The position numbers and the translations under genes were made by a program. Below the pieces are notes generated by a model, which saw nothing but the letters and a program-made list of their open reading frames with translations, did not search any database and was not told where the DNA came from. Of a stretch of 64,000 bases of DNA, positions 35,495 to 44,125 are shown in pieces; positions within the stretch are counted from its first letter, which is position 1, and each line of letters begins with the position of its first letter. Origin of the DNA: Deltaproteobacteria bacterium (GTDB lineage: Bacteria > Desulfobacterota > Binatia > HRBIN30 > CADEER01); the NCBI GenBank assembly GCA_029262455.1, contig JAJCZJ010000117.1:1-64000 (forward strand), read 5' to 3'.

Positions 35495-37276
35495 TCAGAA
35501 GGTTCCAGAGGGAAGCATCGCCCTCAGTTTCGTCTCGAGCTCGGACACTTTCTGGCGGTTGGAGGCGGCCAGATTCTTCTGCTCACCAGGGTCCACGCCC
35601 AAGTCGTACAGCTCCACCGGGGCCAGACCGCGTGGGTTCCCCTGGTTTGCGATGATCAGCTTCCAATTGCCGTCGCGGATCGAAAACAGGCGGTTACCCT
35701 CGAGATCTTCCTCCGCGACCAACGGCTCCTCGACCTTGCCGTCAAAGACATCGACTCCCTGGAAGCTAGCCGGAACCGAGACGCCCGCTACCCCTAGGAT
35801 CGTGGGCCCGATGTCAATGCTACGCATCGGGTCGAGTCGTTCACCGCCAGCCTGGGCCTGGCTCGGCAGTTTGACGACCATCGGCACGTGCAGCTGCTCT
35901 TGATACAGCGACGTACCGTGCCACCACCCCTCGTGCTCGAAAAACTCCTCGCCGTGATCCGACGTAAATACGACGACACTGTCGTCGTAAAAGTTCGCGC
36001 CGTTCAGCTGGTCCAAGGTTTTACCGAGTTCCTCGTCTAGGTAGCGTACCCCCTGAAGGTACAGCGACCTGAGCTCTTCGACTCTCTCCGGTGCAGGCGA
36101 AGGATTCATCACCCGTGCGACGCCGTGACCGTTGTAGGGAACCTCGAAGTACGGGTCATGCGGGTCCATGTAGTGGAGGAACAGAAAGAATGGTTCGGGG
36201 GGTTTTTCGCTGAGCCACTTCTCGACATGCTCATTGACCACGGCACCATCTTGATAGAAGTGCTCGTAGTAGACTCGATCTGCAAAGAACCTTTCACGCA
36301 ACGTTCGCAACGTTTTGTAGATCACCAATTTCGCCGCCGAGTCCGTCGCTCCGAAATAGAAGCTCGGCTCCAGATAGGCGAACTCGCCGAACCCTTGGCT
36401 GAGGTTGAAGATGGGTGCGACATTGATGTTCGTCGTCACTCCAGCGGTCCAGTAACCCGCGTCTTGCAATGTCTCGGCAAGAGTCAGCACGCGGTCCGAC
36501 ATGAAGTCCATCTTGTGGACCGTCCCGTGCGTACTCGGGTACTGTGAAGTCAGGATGCTCGCCACCGACGGACGCGTCCACGACGCCTGAGATTGCGCTC
36601 GATCAAAAGCAACACCATCACCGCGCAAGCGCGCAAAACCACCTTGCGGCGATTGACTGGCGCGCTCTTTGACGACGTCCCATCGCAACGTGTCGGCGAT
36701 GATCAGGACGACGTTGGGCAAGGTTTTCGCGCCCGACGCGGCGCGCTGGGGAGCCCCTTCACCACCACCGCCGACAGTCAATCCGATCAAGACCGATAGC
36801 CCCGCGGCAATACCAAAACCCAAAGCGGGCCCAAGCCGCCCCATGCGTCGATACAAAACGCGCACCAGTCCGACAATGACCAACGCAGCGAGTCCAACAC
36901 CCAAGAGGATCAGCACATGGGCGAGCAACCCGCTGCCTGAAGCAAAGTCGAGCTGCTCCTTAAAGATCCGCTTATTGACGTGATAGCGCGTAACAAAGAG
37001 CGCGATCGGTAAAAAACCGAGTCCGGCTCCGATCTGTGCTACCTCAAAGTCGCCCGCGCGCCCACGCCGAATCAACTGCCAGATCAGGGCAGCTCCGATA
37101 CCAAACGCGGCCGCAAAAACGCCGTAGGCAATCACCGAAAAGAGGAACAACCAATACTCATCCGCTGCCGCTGAAGCCCAAGTCACCAGAATCGATTCGC
37201 CAAAACCTAGCAGGGCTCCCCCGAGCAACCCACCGAACGCGCCGACCAGCGCCGCCACTACCAACTTCCCGATCAC
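35495..37276 (-). CDS. Sulfatase-fold (AlkP superfamily) membrane protein with Thr nucleophile
   Basis: This 593-residue protein has about five N-terminal membrane segments (residues 1-170) and a periplasmic sulfatase-fold domain: NVVLIIADTLRWDVV, the SWTRPSVASILTSQYPSTHGT nucleophile region with Thr at the usual Cys position, HYMDPHDPYFE, and VVFTSDHGEEFFEHEGWWHG. It is the first structural gene after the NusG-paralog gene and starts at GTG 37276 with GGAGG 9 bases upstream. It is related in layout to the protein at 27783-29648. A phospho-substituent transferase role is inferred. Confidence 0.8.
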   Translation of the reverse strand: MIGKLVVAALVGAFGGLLGGALLGFGESILVTWASAAADEYWLFLFSVIAYGVFAAAFGIGAALIWQLIRRGRAGDFEVAQIGAGLGFLPIALFVTRYHVNKRIFKEQLDFASGSGLLAHVLILLGVGLAALVIVGLVRVLYRRMGRLGPALGFGIAAGLSVLIGLTVGGGGEGAPQRAASGAKTLPNVVLIIADTLRWDVVKERASQSPQGGFARLRGDGVAFDRAQSQASWTRPSVASILTSQYPSTHGTVHKMDFMSDRVLTLAETLQDAGYWTAGVTTNINVAPIFNLSQGFGEFAYLEPSFYFGATDSAAKLVIYKTLRTLRERFFADRVYYEHFYQDGAVVNEHVEKWLSEKPPEPFFLFLHYMDPHDPYFEVPYNGHGVARVMNPSPAPERVEELRSLYLQGVRYLDEELGKTLDQLNGANFYDDSVVVFTSDHGEEFFEHEGWWHGTSLYQEQLHVPMVVKLPSQAQAGGERLDPMRSIDIGPTILGVAGVSVPASFQGVDVFDGKVEEPLVAEEDLEGNRLFSIRDGNWKLIIANQGNPRGLAPVELYDLGVDPGEQKNLAASNRQKVSELETKLRAMLPSGTF

Positions 37277-37299
37277 TTCGATCTTCCTCCGTCCAACCT

Positions 37300-37331
37300 A
37301 AAAAAACTGCCGCCAGAAAGGGTCGCCGCAG
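37300..37331 (-). terminator. Terminator-like hairpin with a U7 tract in the EPS operon leader
   Basis: On the minus strand CTGCGGC and GCGGCAG can pair (6 pairs, one G-G mismatch) around an 11-nt loop and are followed by seven T. It lies between the NusG-paralog stop and the first EPS gene and overlaps leader element A. A weak intrinsic terminator here would be a natural target for an operon-specific antiterminator. Confidence 0.35.
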
Positions 37332-37342
37332 CACATAGCTCC
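37313..37342 (-). promoter_or_regulatory. Leader element, copy A, upstream of the first EPS structural gene
   Basis: On the minus strand it reads GGAGCTATGT, then GCGACCCTT, ending CTGG. It aligns with copy B at 27649-27677 at 22 of 30 positions and in the same orientation relative to the gene. Only two copies were noticed in the window. Candidate for a transcript element used by the NusG paralog encoded just upstream, or for an unknown regulator site. Confidence 0.35.
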
Positions 37343-37419
37343 GCCCCCTCTGCCACGAGTCTCCAATTGCTTACCAACCGTAATTACCTGGCCGCTTCCA
37401 TCCGACCAGCCGCGAACAT

Positions 37420-37437
37420 GCCGGGTTTCTCCCCGGC
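37420..37437 (-). promoter_or_regulatory. Stem-loop after the NusG-paralog gene
   Basis: GCCGGG and CCCGGC form a perfect 6-bp stem with a 6-nt loop, 11 bp past the NusG-paralog stop codon. No U tract follows on the minus strand, so it is not a standard terminator. It may act as a pause or RNA-stability hairpin. Confidence 0.4.
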
Positions 37438-37448
37438 GGTACAAACTT

Positions 37449-37985
37449 CTAGGGCGCAACGCACTCCAACATTGAGACCGGCACGGAAACCTCGGTTCGC
37501 CTCCTCAACAGCTCCATCAAGACACGAACCCGATCTCTCCCACTGACTCGGCCTCGAACGACTCCCTCGAGTCCCGCGAGAGGCCCGCCAGTCACTCGCA
37601 CCGCCTGGCCGTCATCAAATGACGGCGCCGAGACCAAGATCCCGTGTTCACCGCAGCGTTGCTGCAGAAATTCAATGACGTCACCCTCAACAGGAACGGG
37701 CACATCACCAAAAGCCACCATGGCAGAGACCCCGGGAGTCCAAATCACCGAAGTATACTGTTGCGACAGCTCGATGCGAGCGAACAAGTATCCCGGAAAC
37801 AAGGCAGTCGAGCCTGGCGCAGAGCGCACCTCAGCCGTTTCGGCCATGCGAGGGAGGAATGTTTGGATTCCTCGACGCATCAGCTGAATCTGAGCGAAGT
37901 GCTCTCGCCGCGGCTTGCTGCGGACCACATACCAAGCCCGGTCATCTGACCAATCGGGGGAAGGTTCGGAACCAACGAGCGACAT
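37449..37985 (-). CDS. Specialised NusG paralog (RfaH/UpxY/LoaP-like antiterminator)
   Basis: This 178-residue protein has an N-terminal NGN domain (AWYVVRSKPRREHFAQIQLMRRGIQ... TALFPGYLFARIE) and a C-terminal KOW domain (DGQAVRVTGGPLAGLEGVVRGRV). Housekeeping NusG is usually found with secE and ribosomal genes. Placement at the head of a 37-kb EPS locus fits operon-specific antiterminators such as UpxY and RfaH, which suppress premature termination of capsule transcripts. The start ATG 37985 shares a base with the upstream stop (TAATG). Confidence 0.9.
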   Translation of the reverse strand: MSLVGSEPSPDWSDDRAWYVVRSKPRREHFAQIQLMRRGIQTFLPRMAETAEVRSAPGSTALFPGYLFARIELSQQYTSVIWTPGVSAMVAFGDVPVPVEGDVIEFLQQRCGEHGILVSAPSFDDGQAVRVTGGPLAGLEGVVRGRVSGRDRVRVLMELLRRRTEVSVPVSMLECVAP

Positions 37986-39955
37986 TACGGCTGCGCCATC
38001 TCAGCGATTCGACGATCACGCCGAAACAGCTTCTGTAAATCGCGGCCGACCTGCAGGGCTACTTCGCGATTCTCCAGATCCCCGATAATGACTCGCCAGA
38101 CCTTGCGACCGCCCCCCAGCTCGGCAGAAGATACACGGGCCCCAAACCCCTGCCGTCGCAGCGCCGAGCGAATCTCATTGGCTCGACCTCGCGAAGTGAG
38201 CGATATCAACAACAGCCCGTGCCGCGAATCCGATTGGCGCAACAACACCAACCCCTGCTCGAGCTGCGGCAGCCGTAGAGTTTGCCCCGGCGATATCTGA
38301 TTGATGTTGCGAATCTTCGGATTCGCCATTTTCATCAGGTCGAGAATCGTCGGGCTCGCCTGCCCGTAGTGACGAATCGCTATCTCGGAGATCGAATCCT
38401 CGGGCACAACTTGAACGTACTGGTATCGGTGCAACGCAAGCTGCATCCTGGTCGGCGCGGATTCGGCCGCTGGGTCCTGTGCCGGCCGTGCCTCTATGAC
38501 CGGAACGTCGATCTCGACCGGCGGATCTTCGATATCGTCCCACGCAGGCCGGCCCGCGATTCGCTCGCGAGCTGGCGGCGCTGCGACCGGCTCGAGCCTG
38601 GCACTCGGCGCAACCTTTGGCGGCTCCGCCGCGCGTCGGCGAGGTTCGTCGGCAATCGATTCGTCAATCATCCGATCATCAGCGACCCGACGACCACTGT
38701 CATCACGCACTCTCTCTTGAGGCTCAGTCAAATCCCCCATCGCAACCGGCCCCTCGCTCCGCTCGTCAAATCGGTCGTAGGCCGGCTCCGGATTCGCGAC
38801 CGGCGGCGCCAAGCCCTCGCGCCGCGCATAACCACTGGGATAGTCGCGCACAGGCCGTGCGTCACTGCTTCGGCTTGGCGGACGTGCAACCGGCTCCTTG
38901 ATCTCGGCCACTCGCGGCCGCCGATCAGACATTCCCGGCTGTACGACTTCCAATTGCGGCGTTTCAATCGCGCCTGGTAGCGCCGCCCACCAAAAGTTGC
39001 GTCCGACCGACAACATTCCAAGCAACAGCGCTGCAGCCACAATCCCCATCACAGCGCTCGGCGACAACCAACTCGCACGCGGGGCCTGCGTACGCGGCGA
39101 CGCCGGTACACCCGAGGCAGCCGTAGCAGCCATCACTTCGGGGGCGCCTTCGGTGGCGATCAAGTCCGCAGCGGCCTCATCCACGACGTCCGCACTGAGC
39201 CGCTTTTTGCCCATGGCGTATCCGATGACGAGGGCGTTATCGCACACAACGTTCACAATGCGCGGGATCCCTCCCGAGATCTGATAGACGCGCTCCTCCG
39301 CATCACGCGAAAACAGTTGGGGGTCGGTGCACCCGGCCGAGCTCAGACGCGACTGAATGTATTCCGAGAGTTCCTCTCGCGTGAGAGGCATCAAACGACA
39401 GTTCACAGCCACCCGCTGTCGCAATTGCCTCAAGTTGGGATTCGTCAGCTTCTGACCGAGTTCCGGCTGGCCGGCTAACACGATCTGCAAAATCTTTTCC
39501 TTGGAAGTTTCCAGATTCGACAGCAGGCGCAGATCTTCCATGACCGAGTAGTCGAGATCCTGCGCTTCATCGACGAGGAGCGCGACGTTGCGACCTTCGC
39601 GCAGTTCGTCGAGCAAGAAAGCATTCAACCGCTGCAACATGTACAGCCGTTTACCGTTGTGAATCGGCAAGTCGAATTCGCCAAAGATGTACTCGAGGAT
39701 CTCGTCAAAGGTGACGTTCGTGTTGAAGACAAAGACCGTGCGCGTACTCGGGTCGAGGTCATTGAGCAGCTTCTTCAGCAGGGTCGTCTTACCCGTCCCC
39801 GCTTCCCCGATCAGGGTGATAAATCCTTTGCGCTGAGTTACGCCATAGTGCAGCGAAGCCAGCGCCTCGCGGTAGCGGGCGTTGAGGTAGAGGAACTTCG
39901 GATCCGCCGTAACGTTAAACGGCTTTTCCCGCATTCCATAGAACTCGCGATACAT
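37985..39955 (-). CDS. ExeA-like AAA ATPase with transmembrane, LysM-like and SPOR-like parts
   Basis: Residues 1-265 form an ExeA/GspA-type ATPase: YREFYGMREKPFNVTADPKFLY, Walker A GEAGTGKTTLL, Walker B VALLVDEAQDL. A membrane helix lies at about 300-322, then a Pro/Arg-rich linker (330-500). A LysM-like domain follows at about 508-560 (YVQVVPEDSISEIAIRHYGQ... ISPGQTLRLP), and a SPOR-like C-terminus at 565-650 (LLISLTSRGRANEIRSALRRQGF). Such ATPases accompany EPS and PEP-CTERM systems; LysM and SPOR suggest peptidoglycan contact, perhaps to open a path for the export machinery. Confidence 0.88.
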   Translation of the reverse strand: MYREFYGMREKPFNVTADPKFLYLNARYREALASLHYGVTQRKGFITLIGEAGTGKTTLLKKLLNDLDPSTRTVFVFNTNVTFDEILEYIFGEFDLPIHNGKRLYMLQRLNAFLLDELREGRNVALLVDEAQDLDYSVMEDLRLLSNLETSKEKILQIVLAGQPELGQKLTNPNLRQLRQRVAVNCRLMPLTREELSEYIQSRLSSAGCTDPQLFSRDAEERVYQISGGIPRIVNVVCDNALVIGYAMGKKRLSADVVDEAAADLIATEGAPEVMAATAASGVPASPRTQAPRASWLSPSAVMGIVAAALLLGMLSVGRNFWWAALPGAIETPQLEVVQPGMSDRRPRVAEIKEPVARPPSRSSDARPVRDYPSGYARREGLAPPVANPEPAYDRFDERSEGPVAMGDLTEPQERVRDDSGRRVADDRMIDESIADEPRRRAAEPPKVAPSARLEPVAAPPARERIAGRPAWDDIEDPPVEIDVPVIEARPAQDPAAESAPTRMQLALHRYQYVQVVPEDSISEIAIRHYGQASPTILDLMKMANPKIRNINQISPGQTLRLPQLEQGLVLLRQSDSRHGLLLISLTSRGRANEIRSALRRQGFGARVSSAELGGGRKVWRVIIGDLENREVALQVGRDLQKLFRRDRRIAEMAQP

Positions 39956-39970
39956 TCGCTCACACCTTCC

Positions 39971-41371
39971 TTAGGATCCGCCGCCGCGGCCGTTTTGCCG
40001 AAAGTCATTGGCCCGCAGCCCATGCGCTTTAATCTTGCGATGCAGCGTCGCCTGATCGACCGCCGCCTGCTTCGCACACGGTGTAATGCCCCCCTGATGC
40101 TTGGTCAGAAGCCGCGACAAGTAATCTCGCTCGGCGCCCTTGAGGTACTCGCGCAACGGCAACTCGAAGTTCAGCTTCGGGCCGGCGTTGCGTTCGCCCA
40201 TCTTCCCCGTCGGCACATCGACCTCGCGAATCGTATCGCCCCTGGCTCGGAGGATCGCGCGCTCCATTACGTTTGAAAGCTCGCGGATGTTCCCAGGCCA
40301 CTCGTAGGTGCTCAGCTGATTCAAGGCTTTGTCGCTCAGCCGATTCAGCCCTTTTTCTCTGGCCAAGGGATTGCCCCGCAGAAACTCAGACACCAACAAC
40401 GGTATGTCCTCGACCCGCTCACGCAGCGGCGGCAGATGCACTGGAACGACGTTGATTCTGTAATAAAAGTCCTCCCGCATGCGACCGTCTTTGACTAACT
40501 CTTCGAGATTCTCGTTGGTCGCCGCAACGACACGCATGTCGACGTCGATTTTCTGATTGCCGCCAAGCCGCTCGATCGCGCGCTCTTCGAGCACACGCAG
40601 CAACTTTGCTTGCATCGGTGCCGAGATCGTTTCGACCTCGTCGAGAAAGAGCGTACCGCCATCCGCATGCTCGATCTTCCCAACACGGTCTGACACCGCC
40701 CCGGTAAACGCGCCTCGCTCGTACCCAAAGAGCTCGCTCTCCAGGAGATTCTCCGGCAGTGCAGCGCAGTTGATCGCAACGAAACGGCCCACCTTGCGCT
40801 TTCCTTGGAAGTGGATCGCCCGAGAAGCGAGCTCCTTCCCCGTACCCGACTCGCCGGTGATCAACACCGTGACATCGTTGCGCGCCAGCATCTCCAACGT
40901 CGAGAAGACTTCCAACATGTCCTCATTGCGACTGACCATGTTGGCAAACGAGTAGCGTTCGCGAAGCTGTTCGCGAAGATACTCGATCTCTTCACGCATC
41001 TGGCGACGTTCGAGCGCCTTCTGCGTGGCCATTAGAATCTCTTCGGCCTGGAAGGGCTTCGTAATGTAGTCGACAGCGCCTTGCTTCATCGCGTCGACGG
41101 CATTTTCGATACTGCCGTGCCCCGTGATCATGATCACGTCGACTTCAGGCCATCGATCCCGGATCCGCTTCGTGAGCTCGATCCCGTTCTTGCCCCCGAT
41201 ACGTACGTCGACCAGGGCCAACGAGAACTCATTGCCATTGAGGTGCTCGAGCGCCTCGCTGACGCTCTCCGCCGACTCGACCTCGTAGGGCTGTGAGGCA
41301 AACAACCCTTCGAGCTCTTCGCGTATCAGCGCATCGTCATCGACGACGAGTAGTCGCGGCTCATTACTCAT
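39971..41371 (-). CDS. Sigma-54-dependent response regulator (NtrC family)
   Basis: From ATG 41371 this is a 466-residue NtrC-type regulator: receiver domain with phospho-acceptor Asp55 (LALVDVRIGG), AAA+ domain with Walker A GESGTGKEL and an intact sigma-54-contact loop GAFTGA, and a Fis-type helix-turn-helix at the C-terminus (QAAVDQATLHRKIKAHGL). The start overlaps the degenerate kinase gene by 8 bp. An upstream extension of 36 codons is non-homologous and was dropped. It should activate sigma-54 promoters, plausibly those of the EPS locus and the one at 47651. Confidence 0.93.
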   Translation of the reverse strand: MSNEPRLLVVDDDALIREELEGLFASQPYEVESAESVSEALEHLNGNEFSLALVDVRIGGKNGIELTKRIRDRWPEVDVIMITGHGSIENAVDAMKQGAVDYITKPFQAEEILMATQKALERRQMREEIEYLREQLRERYSFANMVSRNEDMLEVFSTLEMLARNDVTVLITGESGTGKELASRAIHFQGKRKVGRFVAINCAALPENLLESELFGYERGAFTGAVSDRVGKIEHADGGTLFLDEVETISAPMQAKLLRVLEERAIERLGGNQKIDVDMRVVAATNENLEELVKDGRMREDFYYRINVVPVHLPPLRERVEDIPLLVSEFLRGNPLAREKGLNRLSDKALNQLSTYEWPGNIRELSNVMERAILRARGDTIREVDVPTGKMGERNAGPKLNFELPLREYLKGAERDYLSRLLTKHQGGITPCAKQAAVDQATLHRKIKAHGLRANDFRQNGRGGGS

Positions 41372-42035
41372 TGCCCAACTCCTCGAGAGGTCGCGGCAGG
41401 ACGACGCAACACGTACCGCCGCCGTGTTCGGCATTCCACTGCAACTCCCCCCCCTGCATCTCCAGCAAGCGAGCAGCAACCGCTAACCCAACGCGAGCTG
41501 CCGCCGATACCGGCGGCGCTTCCTCGCCCACTGCCCCGAGCCGTACGCCGACTGAGACGCCTTCCTCCGGCCCACCAGCTTCGACCAGAACGCCGACCTC
41601 CGCCGATCGCTTCCACACGTCTCCGAGGGATGCGCCGATCAACTGAAAGCATCGACTCAACGCGCGCGGATCCACGACGACCTTGCCATCAGCTGCACCA
41701 TCGATCTCGACACGATCGCCGACATGAGAACGGACCAGAGACAAGAGACTACTGGAGACCCGCCCGACCTCGGTCGGGCGGGCCTCGATATCCACGGGAG
41801 AAACATAGTCAAAGAGCAGCTCGAGCAAGCCCTCTAGATCCGAAAGCGCCACATTGACGCGATCTTTTGGGTCGCCCTCGAGCCCATTGAGCGCCACCCT
41901 CACGGTGTGGTGAATACGTTGCAGAAGGTTTCCAACCGCATGCTCTGCGTCGTGCAACACTTCGGGCCTCACCGACACCAAGATCTCGCCCGGATCGCCG
42001 CCACTGTGGCCACCAATATGCTTTGTCTTGCGCAA
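41364..42035 (-). CDS. Degenerate histidine-kinase-like protein
   Basis: This 223-residue protein has a dimerisation-helix-like segment (RPEVLHDAEHAVGNLLQRIHH) and a C-terminal region resembling the end of a HATPase domain (AARVGLAVAARLLEMQGGELQWN, GGGTCCVVLP). The Asn of the N box and the G1 DxGxG motif are not recognisable, so ATP binding is doubtful. Its likely partner is the response regulator whose gene it overlaps. The start appears to be TTG 42035 with AGGA eight bases upstream; a later GTG start is possible. Confidence 0.6.
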   Translation of the reverse strand: MRKTKHIGGHSGGDPGEILVSVRPEVLHDAEHAVGNLLQRIHHTVRVALNGLEGDPKDRVNVALSDLEGLLELLFDYVSPVDIEARPTEVGRVSSSLLSLVRSHVGDRVEIDGAADGKVVVDPRALSRCFQLIGASLGDVWKRSAEVGVLVEAGGPEEGVSVGVRLGAVGEEAPPVSAAARVGLAVAARLLEMQGGELQWNAEHGGGTCCVVLPRPLEELGNE

Positions 42036-42403
42036 TGCGACGTTCCTATCTCGACCTGTGGAAAGTGCTGCTATCTCACTGAAACTTGTTTCGAAATTCT
42101 GACAAAATCACTGACGTCGCGACGCCTCTCGCCCCATCAAACATCGCAATCCTGTCAGATCTCGCAACACCGCACCCCACCGCCGCACGCCTGCAAGAGG
42201 CAATGCCTCTGGTTACCATGCAATCGGAAACTTTTTCAAGCTACAAATACCGATCCGTCCCGGAATCGACGGCCCGTGCAACAATCCTCCGCAAAAGCGC
42301 GCAAAAACATTGACTTGCGCCACTCGGCGAGAGTATTGTCCAAAATTGTAAGTCGGGAAGTGATGGGGGTTGGGATGAGTTGGGTTGGTGAGGGTCACTG
42401 CCG
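42036..42403. promoter_or_regulatory. Divergent regulatory region between the two sensor/regulator operons
   Basis: This 368-bp gene-free region must hold promoters for both operons. It contains a perfect 15-bp palindrome AGAGGCAATGCCTCT (42196-42210), a 10-bp palindrome CGTCGCGACG (42115-42124), GAAACTTGTTTC (42081-42092), and a sigma-70-like pair TTGACT (42310-42315), 18 bp, TATTGT (42334-42339) pointing to the plus-strand operon. No sigma-54 site with correct spacing was found here. Confidence 0.5.
42196..42210. promoter_or_regulatory. 15-bp perfect palindrome, candidate operator
   Basis: AGAGGCA-A-TGCCTCT lies midway between divergent regulator operons, a typical location for an activator or repressor site. 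Which regulator would bind it is unknown. Confidence 0.4.
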
Positions 42404-44125
42404 GTGCGAATTCGGCACATTGTAGTCGTCGACGATTCGCCAGCAATGCGCGAAACGCTTTGCGTATTACTAGGGCGTCGTTACCAGGTCACGGCTGTAG
42501 CCGCTGCCGATCTGGACTCGATCGGCCCAGTCGATCCAGACTTGGTCATCGCGCCAGTTCAACTGCGCAATTCTGCACACTTGCCCGATGCGAAGTGCCT
42601 TTGGCTCGCCAGCGACTCGGAGCCGTCGGTCGACACCATCCCGCGGAGATTCACTCCCGCCGCTCTACGTCAGCGGGTCGCCGACGCCTTGAGCACCGAG
42701 GCGAGCCGTTTGTCCGACGATGGCCTTCGCAGTCCCTGGTGCCTGATGGCTCCGTTCTTGGACCCTGCCGGGGTCGAAGTCGCCCGGCAAGCGCGGGACC
42801 GCCGCCTCTCGCTGCATATTGCCGGCGAACCCGGGGCCGGGAAACACGCCGTCGCGCGAGCAATTCACGAACAATGCGGCGGCGGCTCGTTGGTGATTTG
42901 CGACTCAACTTCACCGATCCCAGACACATCGGCGTTGAGCAAGCGCACCACGACCGTGCTCGCAATCGGCGTTGACCGCTGGCCGGCGCACGAACAACGA
43001 CGACTCGCTGACCTGCTCGCCCGCGAAAGAGGTAGCAACTTGCGCCTAGTCTCGACCGCGACCTCTTCACTGGCAGAACAAGTCGAGGCAGGGGCCTTCG
43101 ACGTCGGCTTGTTCTATCGACTGACCCATCTCGAGCTAGCGTTGGCACCGCTGCGCGAGCGGCCGCGAGACGTCCCGGTCATCGCCGAGGCGATCGCCGA
43201 CGAGATCGCCGACCGACTCAACCGACCATCAGCAATCTTCACCACGGCCGCCCTCGAACGGCTGTCGCGCTACCTCTGGTTTGGCAATCTGGCCGAACTC
43301 GAAGCCGTCCTCACCCGCACCTTGGCGATTCAGGCCAACGATAAGATCGACGCTGACGACCTGCTCTTCGACGGTGCGCGTCCGGCACCGCCCCACTCGT
43401 CAGATCTCTCCGGCCCCAAACGCACGCGAAAAGACCGCACACCGGCGGCTGGCGATCCCGGCGATCTGCAACTCATCATCCACGAGCTCGCACACGAGGT
43501 GAAGAACCCGCTAGTCACCATCAAGTCATTCGCCCAACATTGCCAGCGCGAGCTGCTCACCGCGGAATCCGACGAGATGAGATTCGCCGAGATGACCGGA
43601 CAAGCAATCGACCAGATCGATCTGTTCGTCGAGAATCTGCTCGACTTTGCCCGCATGGCGAGCCCCGAGCCGCGCACGACCGACCTCGACGACGTCGTCA
43701 ACACCGCGATTTCGGCCGCTCGAGTCGAGGACGCACAATGCCTCGACATCGATTACAGCGCGGCCCCCGGCGTGCGCATTCGAGTCGACCCGGAACAGGC
43801 GACATACGCCCTCGAGAATCTTTTCCGTGCGCTCACTCGTGGATGCATCTCAGAGCACCCGTTGACGGCGCAATTCTGTCCGCCAGACGCTCTGCTCTGC
43901 CAACTACCGGCCGGCGCCCCCAGCGCGATGGACCGACTGACAGACATCGTCGAGGACGACGGCGCGAAGGATGTGATGCCCCTTGGGATCGCCGTTGCCA
44001 GCGCCGTCTTGGAACGCAACGGTGCCGAACTCAGCATCAGCAAAGACGGCGAACCAAAAACAGTAATGATCCGTTTCCCTATGGTGGAGAACGAGGAAGT
44101 TGTGGCGGAGAGAGATGGAAAATAA
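42404..44125 (+). CDS. Hybrid of pseudo-receiver, sigma-54-activator-like AAA domain and histidine kinase
   Basis: This 573-residue protein combines three parts. Residues 1-100 are receiver-like (VVVDDSPAMRETL), but the phospho-acceptor region reads DLVIAPVQL, without Asp. Residues 115-320 resemble an NtrC AAA+ domain: Walker A GEPGAGKHAV, VLAIGVDRW, and LFYRLTHLELALAPLRERPRDVP, but no GAFTGA loop. Residues 350-570 hold a histidine kinase: HELAHEVKNPLVTIKSF with the phospho-His, ALENLFRAL, and a poor G box. No DNA-binding domain is present. It overlaps the next regulator gene by 11 bp, so it is probably its sensor, with the AAA part as input or scaffold. The start is GTG 42404. Confidence 0.8.
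   Translation: MRIRHIVVVDDSPAMRETLCVLLGRRYQVTAVAAADLDSIGPVDPDLVIAPVQLRNSAHLPDAKCLWLASDSEPSVDTIPRRFTPAALRQRVADALSTEASRLSDDGLRSPWCLMAPFLDPAGVEVARQARDRRLSLHIAGEPGAGKHAVARAIHEQCGGGSLVICDSTSPIPDTSALSKRTTTVLAIGVDRWPAHEQRRLADLLARERGSNLRLVSTATSSLAEQVEAGAFDVGLFYRLTHLELALAPLRERPRDVPVIAEAIADEIADRLNRPSAIFTTAALERLSRYLWFGNLAELEAVLTRTLAIQANDKIDADDLLFDGARPAPPHSSDLSGPKRTRKDRTPAAGDPGDLQLIIHELAHEVKNPLVTIKSFAQHCQRELLTAESDEMRFAEMTGQAIDQIDLFVENLLDFARMASPEPRTTDLDDVVNTAISAARVEDAQCLDIDYSAAPGVRIRVDPEQATYALENLFRALTRGCISEHPLTAQFCPPDALLCQLPAGAPSAMDRLTDIVEDDGAKDVMPLGIAVASAVLERNGAELSISKDGEPKTVMIRFPMVENEEVVAERDGK

Noticed and set aside
42185..42215. Sigma-54 promoter for the minus-strand regulator operon (TTGCA at the 15-bp palindrome)
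   Set aside because: The upstream GG is one base too far from the GC element, and the -24 half does not match.
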